DNA of 64,000 nucleotides from assembly GCF_900090145.1 (NCBI RefSeq), contig NZ_FMHI01000019.1, positions 1 to 64,000 of the forward strand, written 5' to 3'. Both the position numbers and the translations under genes were made by a program. The notes under the pieces were generated by a model that saw only the letters and a program-made list of their open reading frames with translations, was not told the origin of the DNA and did no database searches. Positions 1 to 7,608 of the stretch are shown in pieces (within the stretch, counting starts at the first letter, position 1; each line of letters begins with the position of its first letter). Origin of the DNA: Streptomyces sp. WMMB 322 (GTDB lineage Bacteria > Actinomycetota > Actinomycetes > Streptomycetales > Streptomycetaceae).

Positions 1-144
1 GGTGAGGATCTGGGCCTCGTCGTTGATCACTTTCGTCGAGAACAGCGGCTCACCGTTGGCATCAACAGCCACCGCCCAGTGATGCCCTTTGCCCGCATCG
101 ATGCCGACCCATATACGCGGGTGAGACGTGTTCAAGCCCGTCAC
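1..144 (-). CDS. IS110-family transposase, N-terminal part
   Basis: The first 48 codons of a transposase (DEDD recombinase) are present; the gene continues beyond the left edge. The start is GTG at 144-142, with a GGAGGA ribosome binding site just upstream. The protein contains WVGIDAGKGHHWAVAVD, the N-terminal RuvC-like strand of the family with its first catalytic Asp (in GIDAG). IS110 enzymes pair this DEDD domain with a C-terminal serine-containing Tnp20 domain, which is not in view. Nothing seen here says whether the copy is intact. It reads away from hypC, so the element sits back-to-back with the hyp operon. Confidence 0.85.
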   Translation of the reverse strand, partial: MTGLNTSHPRIWVGIDAGKGHHWAVAVDANGEPLFSTKVINDEAQILT

Positions 145-149
145 TCCGT

Positions 150-325
150 TCCTCCGTGATCACCGTTTCACGGCCCGAGGAGCACTCCGCCGACAGGTCC
201 CTAACCAGCGATGACCGCAGTTCTCAATCAGTGGTCGGAGCGTCCCGGAGGACCGGGCGGCCATTCTCCTGGAGCCATCAGCGGCAACAACCCATCAGCC
301 ACACCCGGTCCTCCCGGACCGGCCG
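150..325 (-). ncRNA. possible IS110 bridge RNA region
   Basis: In IS110-group elements the non-coding left end upstream of the transposase encodes a structured bridge RNA (established for IS621). This stretch occupies that place. It holds a perfect 7-bp hairpin at 305-322 (CCGGTCC, 4-nt loop, GGACCGG) and a 5-bp hairpin at about 244-257 (CCCGG-agga-CCGGG). Target-binding and donor-binding loops cannot be assigned without the element ends. The 305-322 hairpin could instead belong to the host DNA before hypC. Confidence 0.25.
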
Positions 326-344
326 ACATTCTTAGGGAAGACCC

Positions 345-623
345 ATGTGCCTGGCAGTACCCGGCAAGGTGCTGGAGATCAAGGAGCGGGACGGCACCCG
401 CATGGCCACGGTCGATTTCGGCGGTGTGGCGAAGGAAGTGTGCTGCGAATACCTGCCGGACCTGCAAGCCGGCGAGTACGCCATCGTCCACGTCGGCTTC
501 GCGCTGCAGCGGCTGGACGAGGAGTCGGCGCGGCAGACGCTCGCACTGTTCGAGGAACTCGGGTTGCTGGAGGAGGAGTTCGGCGACCCCTGGGAGCTGG
601 CTGCTCAGGAGGCGGCGAAGTGA
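345..623 (+). CDS. hypC: hydrogenase maturation chaperone HypC/HypG
   Basis: This 92-residue HypC-family chaperone works with HypD to build and deliver the Fe(CN)2CO unit to the large subunit of [NiFe] hydrogenase. It begins MCLAVPGKV, which holds the essential Cys2 exposed after Met removal and the family signature. Its length is normal. The ATG at 345 follows AGGGAAG at 334-340. It is the first gene of a hypC-hypD-hypE operon, and its TGA overlaps the hypD GTG. The IS110 element immediately upstream may have replaced or displaced its original promoter. No hydrogenase structural gene is in the window. Confidence 0.95.
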   Translation: MCLAVPGKVLEIKERDGTRMATVDFGGVAKEVCCEYLPDLQAGEYAIVHVGFALQRLDEESARQTLALFEELGLLEEEFGDPWELAAQEAAK

Positions 624-1834
624 AGTACATCGACGAATTCCAGAACCCGGAACTCGCCCGCAGACTGGTGGAGGACATCCACGCCACCGTCACCCGGCCC
701 TGGGCGCTCATGGAGGTCTGCGGCGGCCAGACGCACTCCATCATCCGGCACGGCATCGACCAGCTGCTGCCCGACGAGGTGGAGTTGATCCACGGACCGG
801 GCTGCCCGGTGTGCGTCACGCCGCTCGAAGTCATCGACAAGGCCCTGGCGATCGCCTCCAGGCCCGAGGTGATCTTCTGCAGCTACGGCGACATGCTGCG
901 CGTGCCCGGAACAGGGCGTGACCTCTTCCGGGTACGCAGCGAGGGCGGAGACGTCCGTGTCGTCTACTCGCCGCTCGACGCCCTGCGCATCGCGCAGGAG
1001 AACCCCGAGCGGGAAGTCGTCTTCTTCGGAATCGGCTTCGAGACGACGGCGCCGCCCAACGCCATGACGATCCACCAGGCGCGCAAGCTGGGCATCCGCA
1101 ACTTCAGCATGCTCGTCTCGCACGTCCGCGTGCCGCCGGCGATCGAGGCGATCATGCAGTCGGAGTCGTGCCGGGTGCAGGGGTTCCTCGCCGCCGGGCA
1201 CGTGTGCAGCGTGATGGGCACCGGTGAATACCCGCAGCTTGCCGAGCGGTTCGGGGTGCCGATCGTCGTGACGGGCTTCGAACCGCTCGACGTGCTCGAG
1301 GGCGTGCGCCGGGCGGTGCGGCAGCTTGAGCGGGGCGAGCACACCGTCGACAACGCCTACGCGCGCGTGGTGCCGCCCGCGGGCAACCCGGCCGCGAAGG
1401 CGATGCTCGACGACATCTTCGAGGTCACCGACCGGTCCTGGCGGGGCATCGGCGTCATCCCCGGCAGCGGATGGCGACTGGCCGCCCGCCACCGGGAGTT
1501 CGACGCCGAGTACCGCTTCGCGGTGACGGACATCGACACCCGCGAACCAGAGGAGTGCCGCAGCGGCGAGGTGCTGCAGGGGCTGCTCAAGCCGCACGAG
1601 TGCGAGGCGTTCGGGACGACCTGCACGCCGCGCACCCCGCTCGGGGCGACGATGGTCTCCAGCGAGGGCGCCTGCGCTGCGTACTACCTCTACCGCCGGC
1701 TGGAGAGTTCGGGCAGCGGCGCGGAACAGCCCGCGTTGACGGCCGCCCCGGCTGCCGTCAACGCCCCCCGCACCCCGGACGGCACGAGCACCGCACCCGC
1801 GTCCGCACCGCTGGAGGGAAACCCCGTTGTCTGA
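620..1834 (+). CDS. hypD: hydrogenase maturation protein HypD
   Basis: HypD is an Fe-S scaffold on which the Fe(CN)2CO centre is assembled together with HypC. The protein has 404 residues. GTG at 620 is chosen because it overlaps the hypC stop (GTGA) and follows AGGAGG at 607-612. Family motifs are clear: VCGGQTHS with Cys34, GPGCPVC with Cys62 and Cys65, and FGIGFETTAPP. C-terminal cysteines lie in KPHECEAFGTTCTPRTPLG, the [4Fe-4S] region. The last 40 or so residues form an Ala/Pro/Ser-rich tail longer than usual for the family. The stop overlaps the hypE start by eight bases, which suggests translational coupling. Confidence 0.95.
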   Translation: MKYIDEFQNPELARRLVEDIHATVTRPWALMEVCGGQTHSIIRHGIDQLLPDEVELIHGPGCPVCVTPLEVIDKALAIASRPEVIFCSYGDMLRVPGTGRDLFRVRSEGGDVRVVYSPLDALRIAQENPEREVVFFGIGFETTAPPNAMTIHQARKLGIRNFSMLVSHVRVPPAIEAIMQSESCRVQGFLAAGHVCSVMGTGEYPQLAERFGVPIVVTGFEPLDVLEGVRRAVRQLERGEHTVDNAYARVVPPAGNPAAKAMLDDIFEVTDRSWRGIGVIPGSGWRLAARHREFDAEYRFAVTDIDTREPEECRSGEVLQGLLKPHECEAFGTTCTPRTPLGATMVSSEGACAAYYLYRRLESSGSGAEQPALTAAPAAVNAPRTPDGTSTAPASAPLEGNPVV

Positions 1835-2921
1835 GACCACCGGCCTCGCCGAGCCGAACACATCGACCGCCGCACCGGACTTCTCCGGCTGGACGTGCCC
1901 CGCTCCGCTGCGGGACCAGCCCCGCGTGGTCATGGGCCACGGCGGCGGCGGAACCCTCTCCTCCGAACTCGTCCAGCACATCTTCGCGCCCGCCTTCGGC
2001 GGTGAACTGCTCGCCGGGCTCGCCGACTCGGCGGCCGTGACGCTGGGAGGAACGCGGCTGGCCTTCTCCACCGACTCCTTCGTCGTACGGCCGCTGTTCT
2101 TCCCGGGCGGCAGCATCGGTGACCTCGCCGTCAACGGAACCGTCAACGACCTGGCGATGAGCGGCGCACGGGCGGCCTATCTCTCCTGCGGTTTCATCCT
2201 GGAGGAGGGGGTCGAGGTGCCGCTCGTCTCGCGGGTCGCCGAGGCCCTGGGGGCCGCGGCCCGCGCCGCAGGCGTCGAGGTCGCCACCGGCGACACGAAG
2301 GTCGTCGAGGCCGGGCGCGGCGACGGCGTCTACCTCAACACCGCGGGCATCGGGCTCATCCCCGAAGGCGTGGACATCCGCCCGCAGCGCGCCGTGCCGG
2401 GTGACGTCGTCATCGTCAGCGGCGCGATCGGCGTGCACGGAGTCGCCGTGATGAGCGTGCGCGACGGCCTGGAGTTCGGTGTCGAGGTCGAGAGTGACTG
2501 CGCCGCGCTCGGCGGCCTCGTCGAAGCGATGCTCGCCGTCACGCCCGATCTGCACGTGCTGCGCGACCCGACGCGCGGCGGCCTTGCCGCGGCGCTCAAC
2601 GAGATCGCCGTGGCGGCGACGGTCGGCGTGGTCCTGCGGGAGAAGGCGGTGCCGGTGCCCCCGCCGGTGGCCAACGCGTGCGCCGTGCTGGGCCTGGACC
2701 CGATGTACGTGGCGAACGAGGGCAAGCTCGTCGCCTTCGTCCCCCGCGAGCACGCGGAGGCGGTGCTGGCGGCCATGCGGGAGCACCCGCTGGGCGCGGA
2801 AGCGGCGGTCATCGGCGAGTGCGTCGAGACGCATCCCGGGATGGTCGTCGCCCGCACCGGGCTTGGCGGCACACGCGTCGTGGACCTGCCGGTGGGCGAG
2901 CAGCTGCCGCGCATCTGCTGA
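1827..2921 (+). CDS. hypE: hydrogenase maturation protein HypE
   Basis: HypE is an AIR-synthase (PurM-like) protein that dehydrates a carbamoyl group on its C-terminal Cys to thiocyanate, the source of the cyanide ligands. It has 364 residues and starts at TTG 1827 after GAGGGAA. The Gly-rich segment MGHGGGG, the DPTRGGLAAALNEIA motif and the exact C-terminal PRIC (Cys364, the modified residue) are all present, so the protein looks functional. HypF, which supplies the carbamoyl group, is not in this window, and neither are HypA and HypB. They may lie beyond the IS110 element. Confidence 0.95.
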   Translation: MSETTGLAEPNTSTAAPDFSGWTCPAPLRDQPRVVMGHGGGGTLSSELVQHIFAPAFGGELLAGLADSAAVTLGGTRLAFSTDSFVVRPLFFPGGSIGDLAVNGTVNDLAMSGARAAYLSCGFILEEGVEVPLVSRVAEALGAAARAAGVEVATGDTKVVEAGRGDGVYLNTAGIGLIPEGVDIRPQRAVPGDVVIVSGAIGVHGVAVMSVRDGLEFGVEVESDCAALGGLVEAMLAVTPDLHVLRDPTRGGLAAALNEIAVAATVGVVLREKAVPVPPPVANACAVLGLDPMYVANEGKLVAFVPREHAEAVLAAMREHPLGAEAAVIGECVETHPGMVVARTGLGGTRVVDLPVGEQLPRIC

Positions 2922-2975
2922 CACGGCGCCCGCAGGCGCGGCGCTCGGACCGGCGGATGGCCGGGGGAGCGGACG

Positions 2976-3746
2976 TCATGTGGTCCGCAGGTCGTGTTCG
3001 GCCAGCGGACCCACCGTCAGCCCCTCGGCCCGGCACCGCATCACCAGGTGCGGCAGCGCGTCCAGCGCCGAGTGCCAGGCCCCCGGGGCGCACGCGTGGT
3101 CGGAGTCGTGCAGCAGTACCGTCGCCCCGCCGCTCATCCGCTTCGCCAGCTCCGCGAGGACGCTGTCCGCGTCCGACATCGCCGTCCAGTCGCGGCCCCA
3201 CGCCGTCCACAGCACCGGGCGCAGCCCGGCCCGCCGCGCCGCGGCCAGCCGCGTCGCGGTGAGGACGCCGTAGGGCGGGCGGTACCACAGCGGCCGCGAA
3301 CCGGACGCGCGGTGCACCGAGTCCGCGGCGCGCGCCAGGTCGCGTGCGTCGCCGCGAGGCCTTGGATGCCAGAACCTCTCGTGACGCCAGCCGTGCACGG
3401 CCAGCTCGTGGCCCTCCGCCACGATGCGCCGTCCCAGCTGCGGATACCGCTCGAGTCGGCTGCCGAGGACGAAGAAGGTGGCCCGGGCCGAGAGCCGCCG
3501 CAGCTCCTCCAGGAAGTACGGGGTGCTGAGCGGGTCCGGACCGTCGTCGAAGGTGAGCGCCACGTGGCCGGGGTCGCCGCGGCCGTCCAGGCCCGGGCTG
3601 ACCGCTCTGCGGACCCCGGGCAGCCAGCTCGCGGCGGGCCCCAGGTGCCAGCCCGCCAGGGCCAGGGCGGCCGCGCCCGTCCACAGGGCCGCTTCGCGGG
3701 CGGCTCGGGCGGTCGGGTGGCCGCGGCCCGGCGCTGCCGCGCTCAC
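2976..3746 (-). CDS. polysaccharide deacetylase (NodB domain), membrane-anchored
   Basis: A carbohydrate esterase 4 enzyme of 256 residues, expected to remove N-acetyl groups from a cell-wall or exopolysaccharide. A hydrophobic segment at about residues 20-42 probably anchors it, with the catalytic domain outside. Catalytic motifs are TFDDGPD at 65-71 (Asp base and metal Asp), H118 and H122 in VHGWRH, RPPYG at 156-160, and LLHDSDH near the C terminus. All key residues are present. The GTG start overlaps the stop of the upstream DMT transporter (GTGA), so the two are probably translated together. The real polymer substrate is unknown. Confidence 0.85.
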   Translation of the reverse strand: MSAAAPGRGHPTARAAREAALWTGAAALALAGWHLGPAASWLPGVRRAVSPGLDGRGDPGHVALTFDDGPDPLSTPYFLEELRRLSARATFFVLGSRLERYPQLGRRIVAEGHELAVHGWRHERFWHPRPRGDARDLARAADSVHRASGSRPLWYRPPYGVLTATRLAAARRAGLRPVLWTAWGRDWTAMSDADSVLAELAKRMSGGATVLLHDSDHACAPGAWHSALDALPHLVMRCRAEGLTVGPLAEHDLRTT

Positions 3747-4618
3747 CAGATCTGTCCCTCGTGATCGCCCGAGACCTCAGGGGTTCTCGCCAGCTGGAAG
3801 CTGCCCAGGCCGACCAGCGCCAGAGCCCCCAGCTCCGGGAAGACGAGCACCCCGAGCCGCAGCTTCTCCTCGAAGAGCACCGCGCCCAGCACGAGGCTCA
3901 TCATTGAGTCGCCCAGAGTGAGCGCGGGCTGCGAGGCCACCAGCGTCCCCGCGCGCAGGGTCATCTGAAGGAGCAGGAAGCTCGCCAGCCCGATCACGGC
4001 GACGCCGTAGGTCTGCCACGCCGTCAGCAGGGCCACGAGCCCGTCCGAGAGCCGGGCGACCGCGTCCTTCATCAGTGCCGCCGTGCTGGAGAAACCGAAA
4101 GCCGTCGCCGTACCGAGAACCGTCGCCCGGGGCGAGGACGGCAGCCGCGCGGCCAGCAGGATCAGCAGCAGTACGAGGGCCAGCAGCACCGCTCCGACCA
4201 CCACCCATCGCCCGACGGGCACCCGCGTCGTCCCCGCCGAGGGGTCGATGAGTACGAGGAAGACCCCGAGCCCCGTCACCATCGACAGGAAAGCCCACCA
4301 TGCGCGGGTGTCCGGGCGACGGTGGAAGAAGACGCTGCCCACGACCAGCGTGAAGAGCAGTTCGGTGGCCATGACCGGCTGCACCACCGCCAGCGGGCCC
4401 GCGGCCAGGGCTCCCGCCTGGAAGATCCCGGAGAAGACGAGCATCGCCGTGCCCCACATCCACACCGGCCGGTGAAGGAGATGGGTGAGCCAGGAGAAGC
4501 GCCTGCCGCTGGAGGCGATCCGTTCCGTCGCCGCCGCCCGCCGCTGCAGCACGGACGCCGCGGCGTTGGCCAGGGCGGCCAGCAGCGCGAGGACGACACT
4601 TACCACCGTCAGCCACAC
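3743..4618 (-). CDS. DMT-family (NIPA/EamA-like) membrane transporter
   Basis: A 291-residue integral membrane protein with about nine or ten hydrophobic helices. It begins with a strongly hydrophobic segment (VWLTVVSVVLALLAALANA) and keeps the family pattern of small-residue helices. GTG 4618 is chosen because it gives this TM1 directly and follows a TAGGAG sequence that includes the stop of the SDR gene. It looks like the DMT superfamily; NIPA-type magnesium transporters and EamA metabolite exporters are both possible, and the substrate cannot be read from sequence. It is the middle gene of an SDR - transporter - deacetylase group. Confidence 0.75.
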   Translation of the reverse strand: MWLTVVSVVLALLAALANAAASVLQRRAAATERIASSGRRFSWLTHLLHRPVWMWGTAMLVFSGIFQAGALAAGPLAVVQPVMATELLFTLVVGSVFFHRRPDTRAWWAFLSMVTGLGVFLVLIDPSAGTTRVPVGRWVVVGAVLLALVLLLILLAARLPSSPRATVLGTATAFGFSSTAALMKDAVARLSDGLVALLTAWQTYGVAVIGLASFLLLQMTLRAGTLVASQPALTLGDSMMSLVLGAVLFEEKLRLGVLVFPELGALALVGLGSFQLARTPEVSGDHEGQIW

Positions 4619-4631
4619 GTTGTTCCGACTC

Positions 4632-5417
4632 CTAGCCGAAGCGCTGTGCGAGGGACCGGAAGACGCCGGGCGCGGCGCCGTGCAGCCGGGCGGGCATGCC
4701 GAGCCACCCGGGCACGTACGCGTCGGGCCTTCCGTGGACCAGGGCTCTGCGCACGGCGTACGCCACCTGCGCGGGCGGCACCGGACGCGGCCGCGTCCGG
4801 TGGTACGGGGCGCCGCGGCGCCCGAAGAAGGGAGTGTCCACCGCCCCCGGCAGCACCATCGAGACGCGTACACCGGTGGCGGCCAGCTCGTAGCGCAGGC
4901 TGTCGGCGAACGCGATCAGGCCGCCTTTCGTCGCCGCGTACACGGCCTCGTTCCGCACGCCCACGGTGCCCGCCATGGAACCGATGAGCACGATGCGGCC
5001 CCTGCGCCGGGCGACCATGCCCGGCAGCAGCAGCCGTACCAGGTGCATGACGGCGGACAGGTTGACCGACAGCAGCCGGTCGATCGATTCCTCGGGCTGA
5101 GCGGTGAACGGCCCTGCCCAGCCGATGCCCGCCGCAGCGACCAGCGCGTCGACCCGCCCGCCGTGTGCCACCGCCTCGCGGGCCAGGGCGGCGCGCGACT
5201 GCGGATCGGTGACGTCGGCGGGCAGAGCGGTGCCCCGGGTCCGTACCGCCACGTCGCTCAGCCGCTCCTCGTCACGCCCGTTCAGCAGCAGGCGCCAGCT
5301 CCCTTCCGCAGCGAGCGTCTCGGCGACCGCCGTGCCGATGCCCGACGAGGCACCGGTGATGAGCGCCACCGGCCGTTGAGTGCCGCGCACCACGAGCCTC
5401 CCGGAACCCTCGAACAT
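4632..5417 (-). CDS. short-chain dehydrogenase/reductase
   Basis: A classical SDR of 261 residues using NAD(P)H. The Rossmann motif TGASSGIG is near residue 22, the structural AAAG motif follows, and the catalytic Ser (IGSMAG) and YAATK (Tyr and Lys) are in place. The ATG at 5417 leads an operon with the transporter and deacetylase downstream; the distance to the transporter start is only 14 bases. The substrate is unknown. The C-terminal part (VPPAQVAYAVRRAL) is typical of the DltE-like SDRs seen next to envelope genes. Confidence 0.85.
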   Translation of the reverse strand: MFEGSGRLVVRGTQRPVALITGASSGIGTAVAETLAAEGSWRLLLNGRDEERLSDVAVRTRGTALPADVTDPQSRAALAREAVAHGGRVDALVAAAGIGWAGPFTAQPEESIDRLLSVNLSAVMHLVRLLLPGMVARRRGRIVLIGSMAGTVGVRNEAVYAATKGGLIAFADSLRYELAATGVRVSMVLPGAVDTPFFGRRGAPYHRTRPRPVPPAQVAYAVRRALVHGRPDAYVPGWLGMPARLHGAAPGVFRSLAQRFG

Positions 5418-5614
5418 GACACCCTCCCGTGATCAGGAGCAGGACTCCCAGAATGCTGGCTGTACGCCGCAGCCGCCTGCGGGGATTCGATCGCACAGCA
5501 GCGCGAATCACCCGATCGGGCCCGGTTCGGCGCGGCCGTACCGCGGCACCCAAGCAGTCCGTACGGGCGACGGGCCGGGCGTCCGTCACCGATCACCGGA
5601 TGTGGGGGAGCACT

Positions 5615-6784
5615 GTGCGGCAACGGTTTCTGCTGCTGAGCGCCAGCATGGGCGCGGGCCACGACGCGGTCGCGGGCGAACTCGCCGACCGGCTGAGCGC
5701 CCGTGGTCACTCGGCCCGGATCATGGATGTGCTGACACTGCTCCCGTCGGGGGTAGGGACGGCGCTCCGCTCGGGCTACCGGGGATCGGTCCGGCACGTT
5801 CCGCAGCTCTACGCGTGGATCTACGCAGCGTTCCTCGCGCCCCGTCCGGCCGGGCGGGGCGCCGCCGCAGTGCCGAGGCCGGGCAGCGCACCGCTGGCGG
5901 CGCTCGCCGAGCGGCCGCTGATGAATGCCGTCGAGAGCTGGCAGCCCGACGCGGTGGTCTCCACCTTCCATCTGTCGGCCCAGGTGACGGGACGTCTGCG
6001 CCGGCGCGGAACGCTGCGCATACCGAGCGTGGTGACGGTCGTCGACTTCGCCGTGCACCGCGGATGGCTCCATCCGGGCAACGACGTGTATCTGTGCGTC
6101 ACCGGAGCCGCCGCACGCACCGCCGCCGCCGTCACGGGAAGCCGGGCGGAGGCGACGGGGCCTGTCGTGCCGGCCCGCTTCGCGGCAGGGGGCACCGGCG
6201 GGGAGAGGGGGGAGACGGGGGAGAGCGGGGAGACGGGCGCGGGTTCCGCGTACTGGCGGGGGGAGTTCGAACGGTTCGCTCCGGGCAGGCCGGTCGTCCT
6301 GCTCTCCGCGGGAGCGTGGGGTGTCGGGTCCGCGCTGACGGACACCGCAGGGGAACTGGAGGCCGCCGGTTTCTGCCCCGTACTGCTGTGCGGCGCCGAC
6401 GAGAAGCTGCACCGGCGTGCCGCGTGGCTGCCCGGGACGCTCGCACTGGGCTGGGTCGAGGACATGGCCGGACTGATGGCCTCCGCGCACGCGCTCGTCG
6501 ACAACGCGGCGGGGCAGACCGCCGCCCAGGCCCTTGCCGCCGGGCTTCCGCTGATCGGATACCGGCCGCTGCCGGGCCACGGCGCAGAAGGCATACGGGA
6601 GATGGCGGACGCGGGACTGACCGAACTCGCCGCCGGCCGGGAGGAGTTGGCCGCCGCGCTGGAGCGGGTCGTGCGGCCGGGCCCGGTGCGCGAGCAGCGC
6701 ATACGCCGTGGCCGCGACCTCTTCCGTGCGGACGCAGCGCAGCGGATCACCGATCTCACCGTGGCGGGAGTGCGGGCGGCCTGA
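5615..6784 (+). CDS. MGDG-synthase-like glycosyltransferase
   Basis: A GT28-type glycosyltransferase of 389 residues. The start SASMGAGHDAVAGELADRL is the signature of the monogalactosyldiacylglycerol synthase N-domain, which binds the lipid acceptor. The C-domain contains GWVEDMAGLMASAHALV and DNAAGQTAAQALAAGLPLIGY, the nucleotide-sugar site of the family. GTG 5615 is chosen because GGGGGAG lies six bases before it; longer in-frame extensions upstream look non-coding. It transcribes away from the SDR gene. A Gly/Glu-rich insertion (about 190-205, repeated GETGESGETG) looks like a linker. It probably makes a glycolipid or acts on an envelope lipid. Confidence 0.8.
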   Translation: MRQRFLLLSASMGAGHDAVAGELADRLSARGHSARIMDVLTLLPSGVGTALRSGYRGSVRHVPQLYAWIYAAFLAPRPAGRGAAAVPRPGSAPLAALAERPLMNAVESWQPDAVVSTFHLSAQVTGRLRRRGTLRIPSVVTVVDFAVHRGWLHPGNDVYLCVTGAAARTAAAVTGSRAEATGPVVPARFAAGGTGGERGETGESGETGAGSAYWRGEFERFAPGRPVVLLSAGAWGVGSALTDTAGELEAAGFCPVLLCGADEKLHRRAAWLPGTLALGWVEDMAGLMASAHALVDNAAGQTAAQALAAGLPLIGYRPLPGHGAEGIREMADAGLTELAAGREELAAALERVVRPGPVREQRIRRGRDLFRADAAQRITDLTVAGVRAA

Positions 6785-7194
6785 CGGGCCGAAGGCCTTG
6801 ACGGACCGACGGACCGACGGCCTGACGGGCCGACGGCTTGGGGCCCGGGGGCCCGGCCCCGCCCGGCCCGCCCTGGTCAGGACTTCGGCCGGAGGGGCGC
6901 CGTTGCAGGACGGGCCCCGGTCGGACCCATGGCGCCGCACCGGCGGCGGGCCGGAACAGCCCCGGCCCCGCCCGACGGCGGGGCAGCGCGCCCCCGCTGA
7001 CCGCGAGCCTGACTGCCGCTCTCGACGAGGCCCGGGACCGGCCGTCAGACCGGCCGAGCAGCTGCGGGTGCCGGCCGTCGGACCATCGCACCGGGACGGG
7101 TGCGGAACGGTGCGGAACGGCGCGGCACGCGTGGCCCGCTCGGCCGTGTCGCCGGCGGCGAGTCCCACGGGGAGCTCGGCCGTCGGCCGGGCAG
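6785..7194. other. gene-free spacer with GACGG repeats
   Basis: No credible gene is seen. Positions 6785-6840 hold degenerate tandem GACGGNCC/GACGGGCC units right after the glycosyltransferase stop. The rest is GC-rich DNA without a recognisable promoter, terminator or RNA. Confidence 0.5.
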
Positions 7195-7470
7195 TCAGCC
7201 CGTCCCGGCGCCGTCCTGGTCGGCGATCAACGCGACCCACCCGTACGGCAGTTCCTCGCCGTCGAGGGTGATCGCTTCGACGGTACGGGTCCGGGGGTCG
7301 ACGTCCGCCTCGACGCCTTCACCCGCGTAACGCGGATAGCCGCTCTCACCCTGCGCGCCCGTCGCCCGTACCGTGATCACCCGGAGCACGGGGCCGTGCT
7401 CCGGGTGGCCTTCGATGTCGGCCGTCTGCGGCTGCAGAAGGATGTCGTAACTGGCTTCACCAGGACGCAT
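7195..7470 (-). CDS. conserved small protein of unknown function
   Basis: A 91-residue acidic protein I do not recognise. It has no membrane segment, no cysteine pair and no signal peptide. Predicted strands alternate with turns (YDILLQPQ, PVLRVITVRATG, AITLDGEELPYGWVALI), which suggests a small beta-barrel or sandwich. Base use at third positions matches neighbouring genes, so it is probably real. It lies about 140 bp beyond the CoA transferase on the same strand and could be a distal member of that transcript. Confidence 0.5.
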   Translation of the reverse strand: MRPGEASYDILLQPQTADIEGHPEHGPVLRVITVRATGAQGESGYPRYAGEGVEADVDPRTRTVEAITLDGEELPYGWVALIADQDGAGTG

Positions 7471-7608
7471 GTCACCGACGATAAGTCCGCGTGCCGCCGG
7501 GCGCCTCCCGCGAGGGCGAGCCGGGGGCCGGCCGGGGCGAGGCCGTGGCCGCTCCCGGCCGGGGCGGGCACGTCTACGGGCGGGCAGGGCGGTACTGCCC
7601 CGTCCGCG

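Larger units (their letters stand above)
1..330 (-). mobile_element. IS110-family insertion sequence, left-end part
   Basis: Positions 1-144 encode the start of an IS110-type DEDD transposase reading leftward, and about 190 bp without a gene separate it from the hypC ribosome binding site. IS110 elements lack long terminal inverted repeats and carry a long non-coding stretch before the transposase, so the outer end cannot be fixed by eye. I place it between 145 and about 335. The rest of the element lies outside the window. Confidence 0.6.

Noticed and set aside
605..2924. Long leftward frames opposite hypD and hypE
   Set aside because: Composition is Arg/Gly/Ala-rich without motifs, and they are exactly antisense to well-recognised hyp genes.
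5282..7240. 650-codon leftward frame across the glycosyltransferase
   Set aside because: It is antisense of a recognised enzyme and shows no family features.
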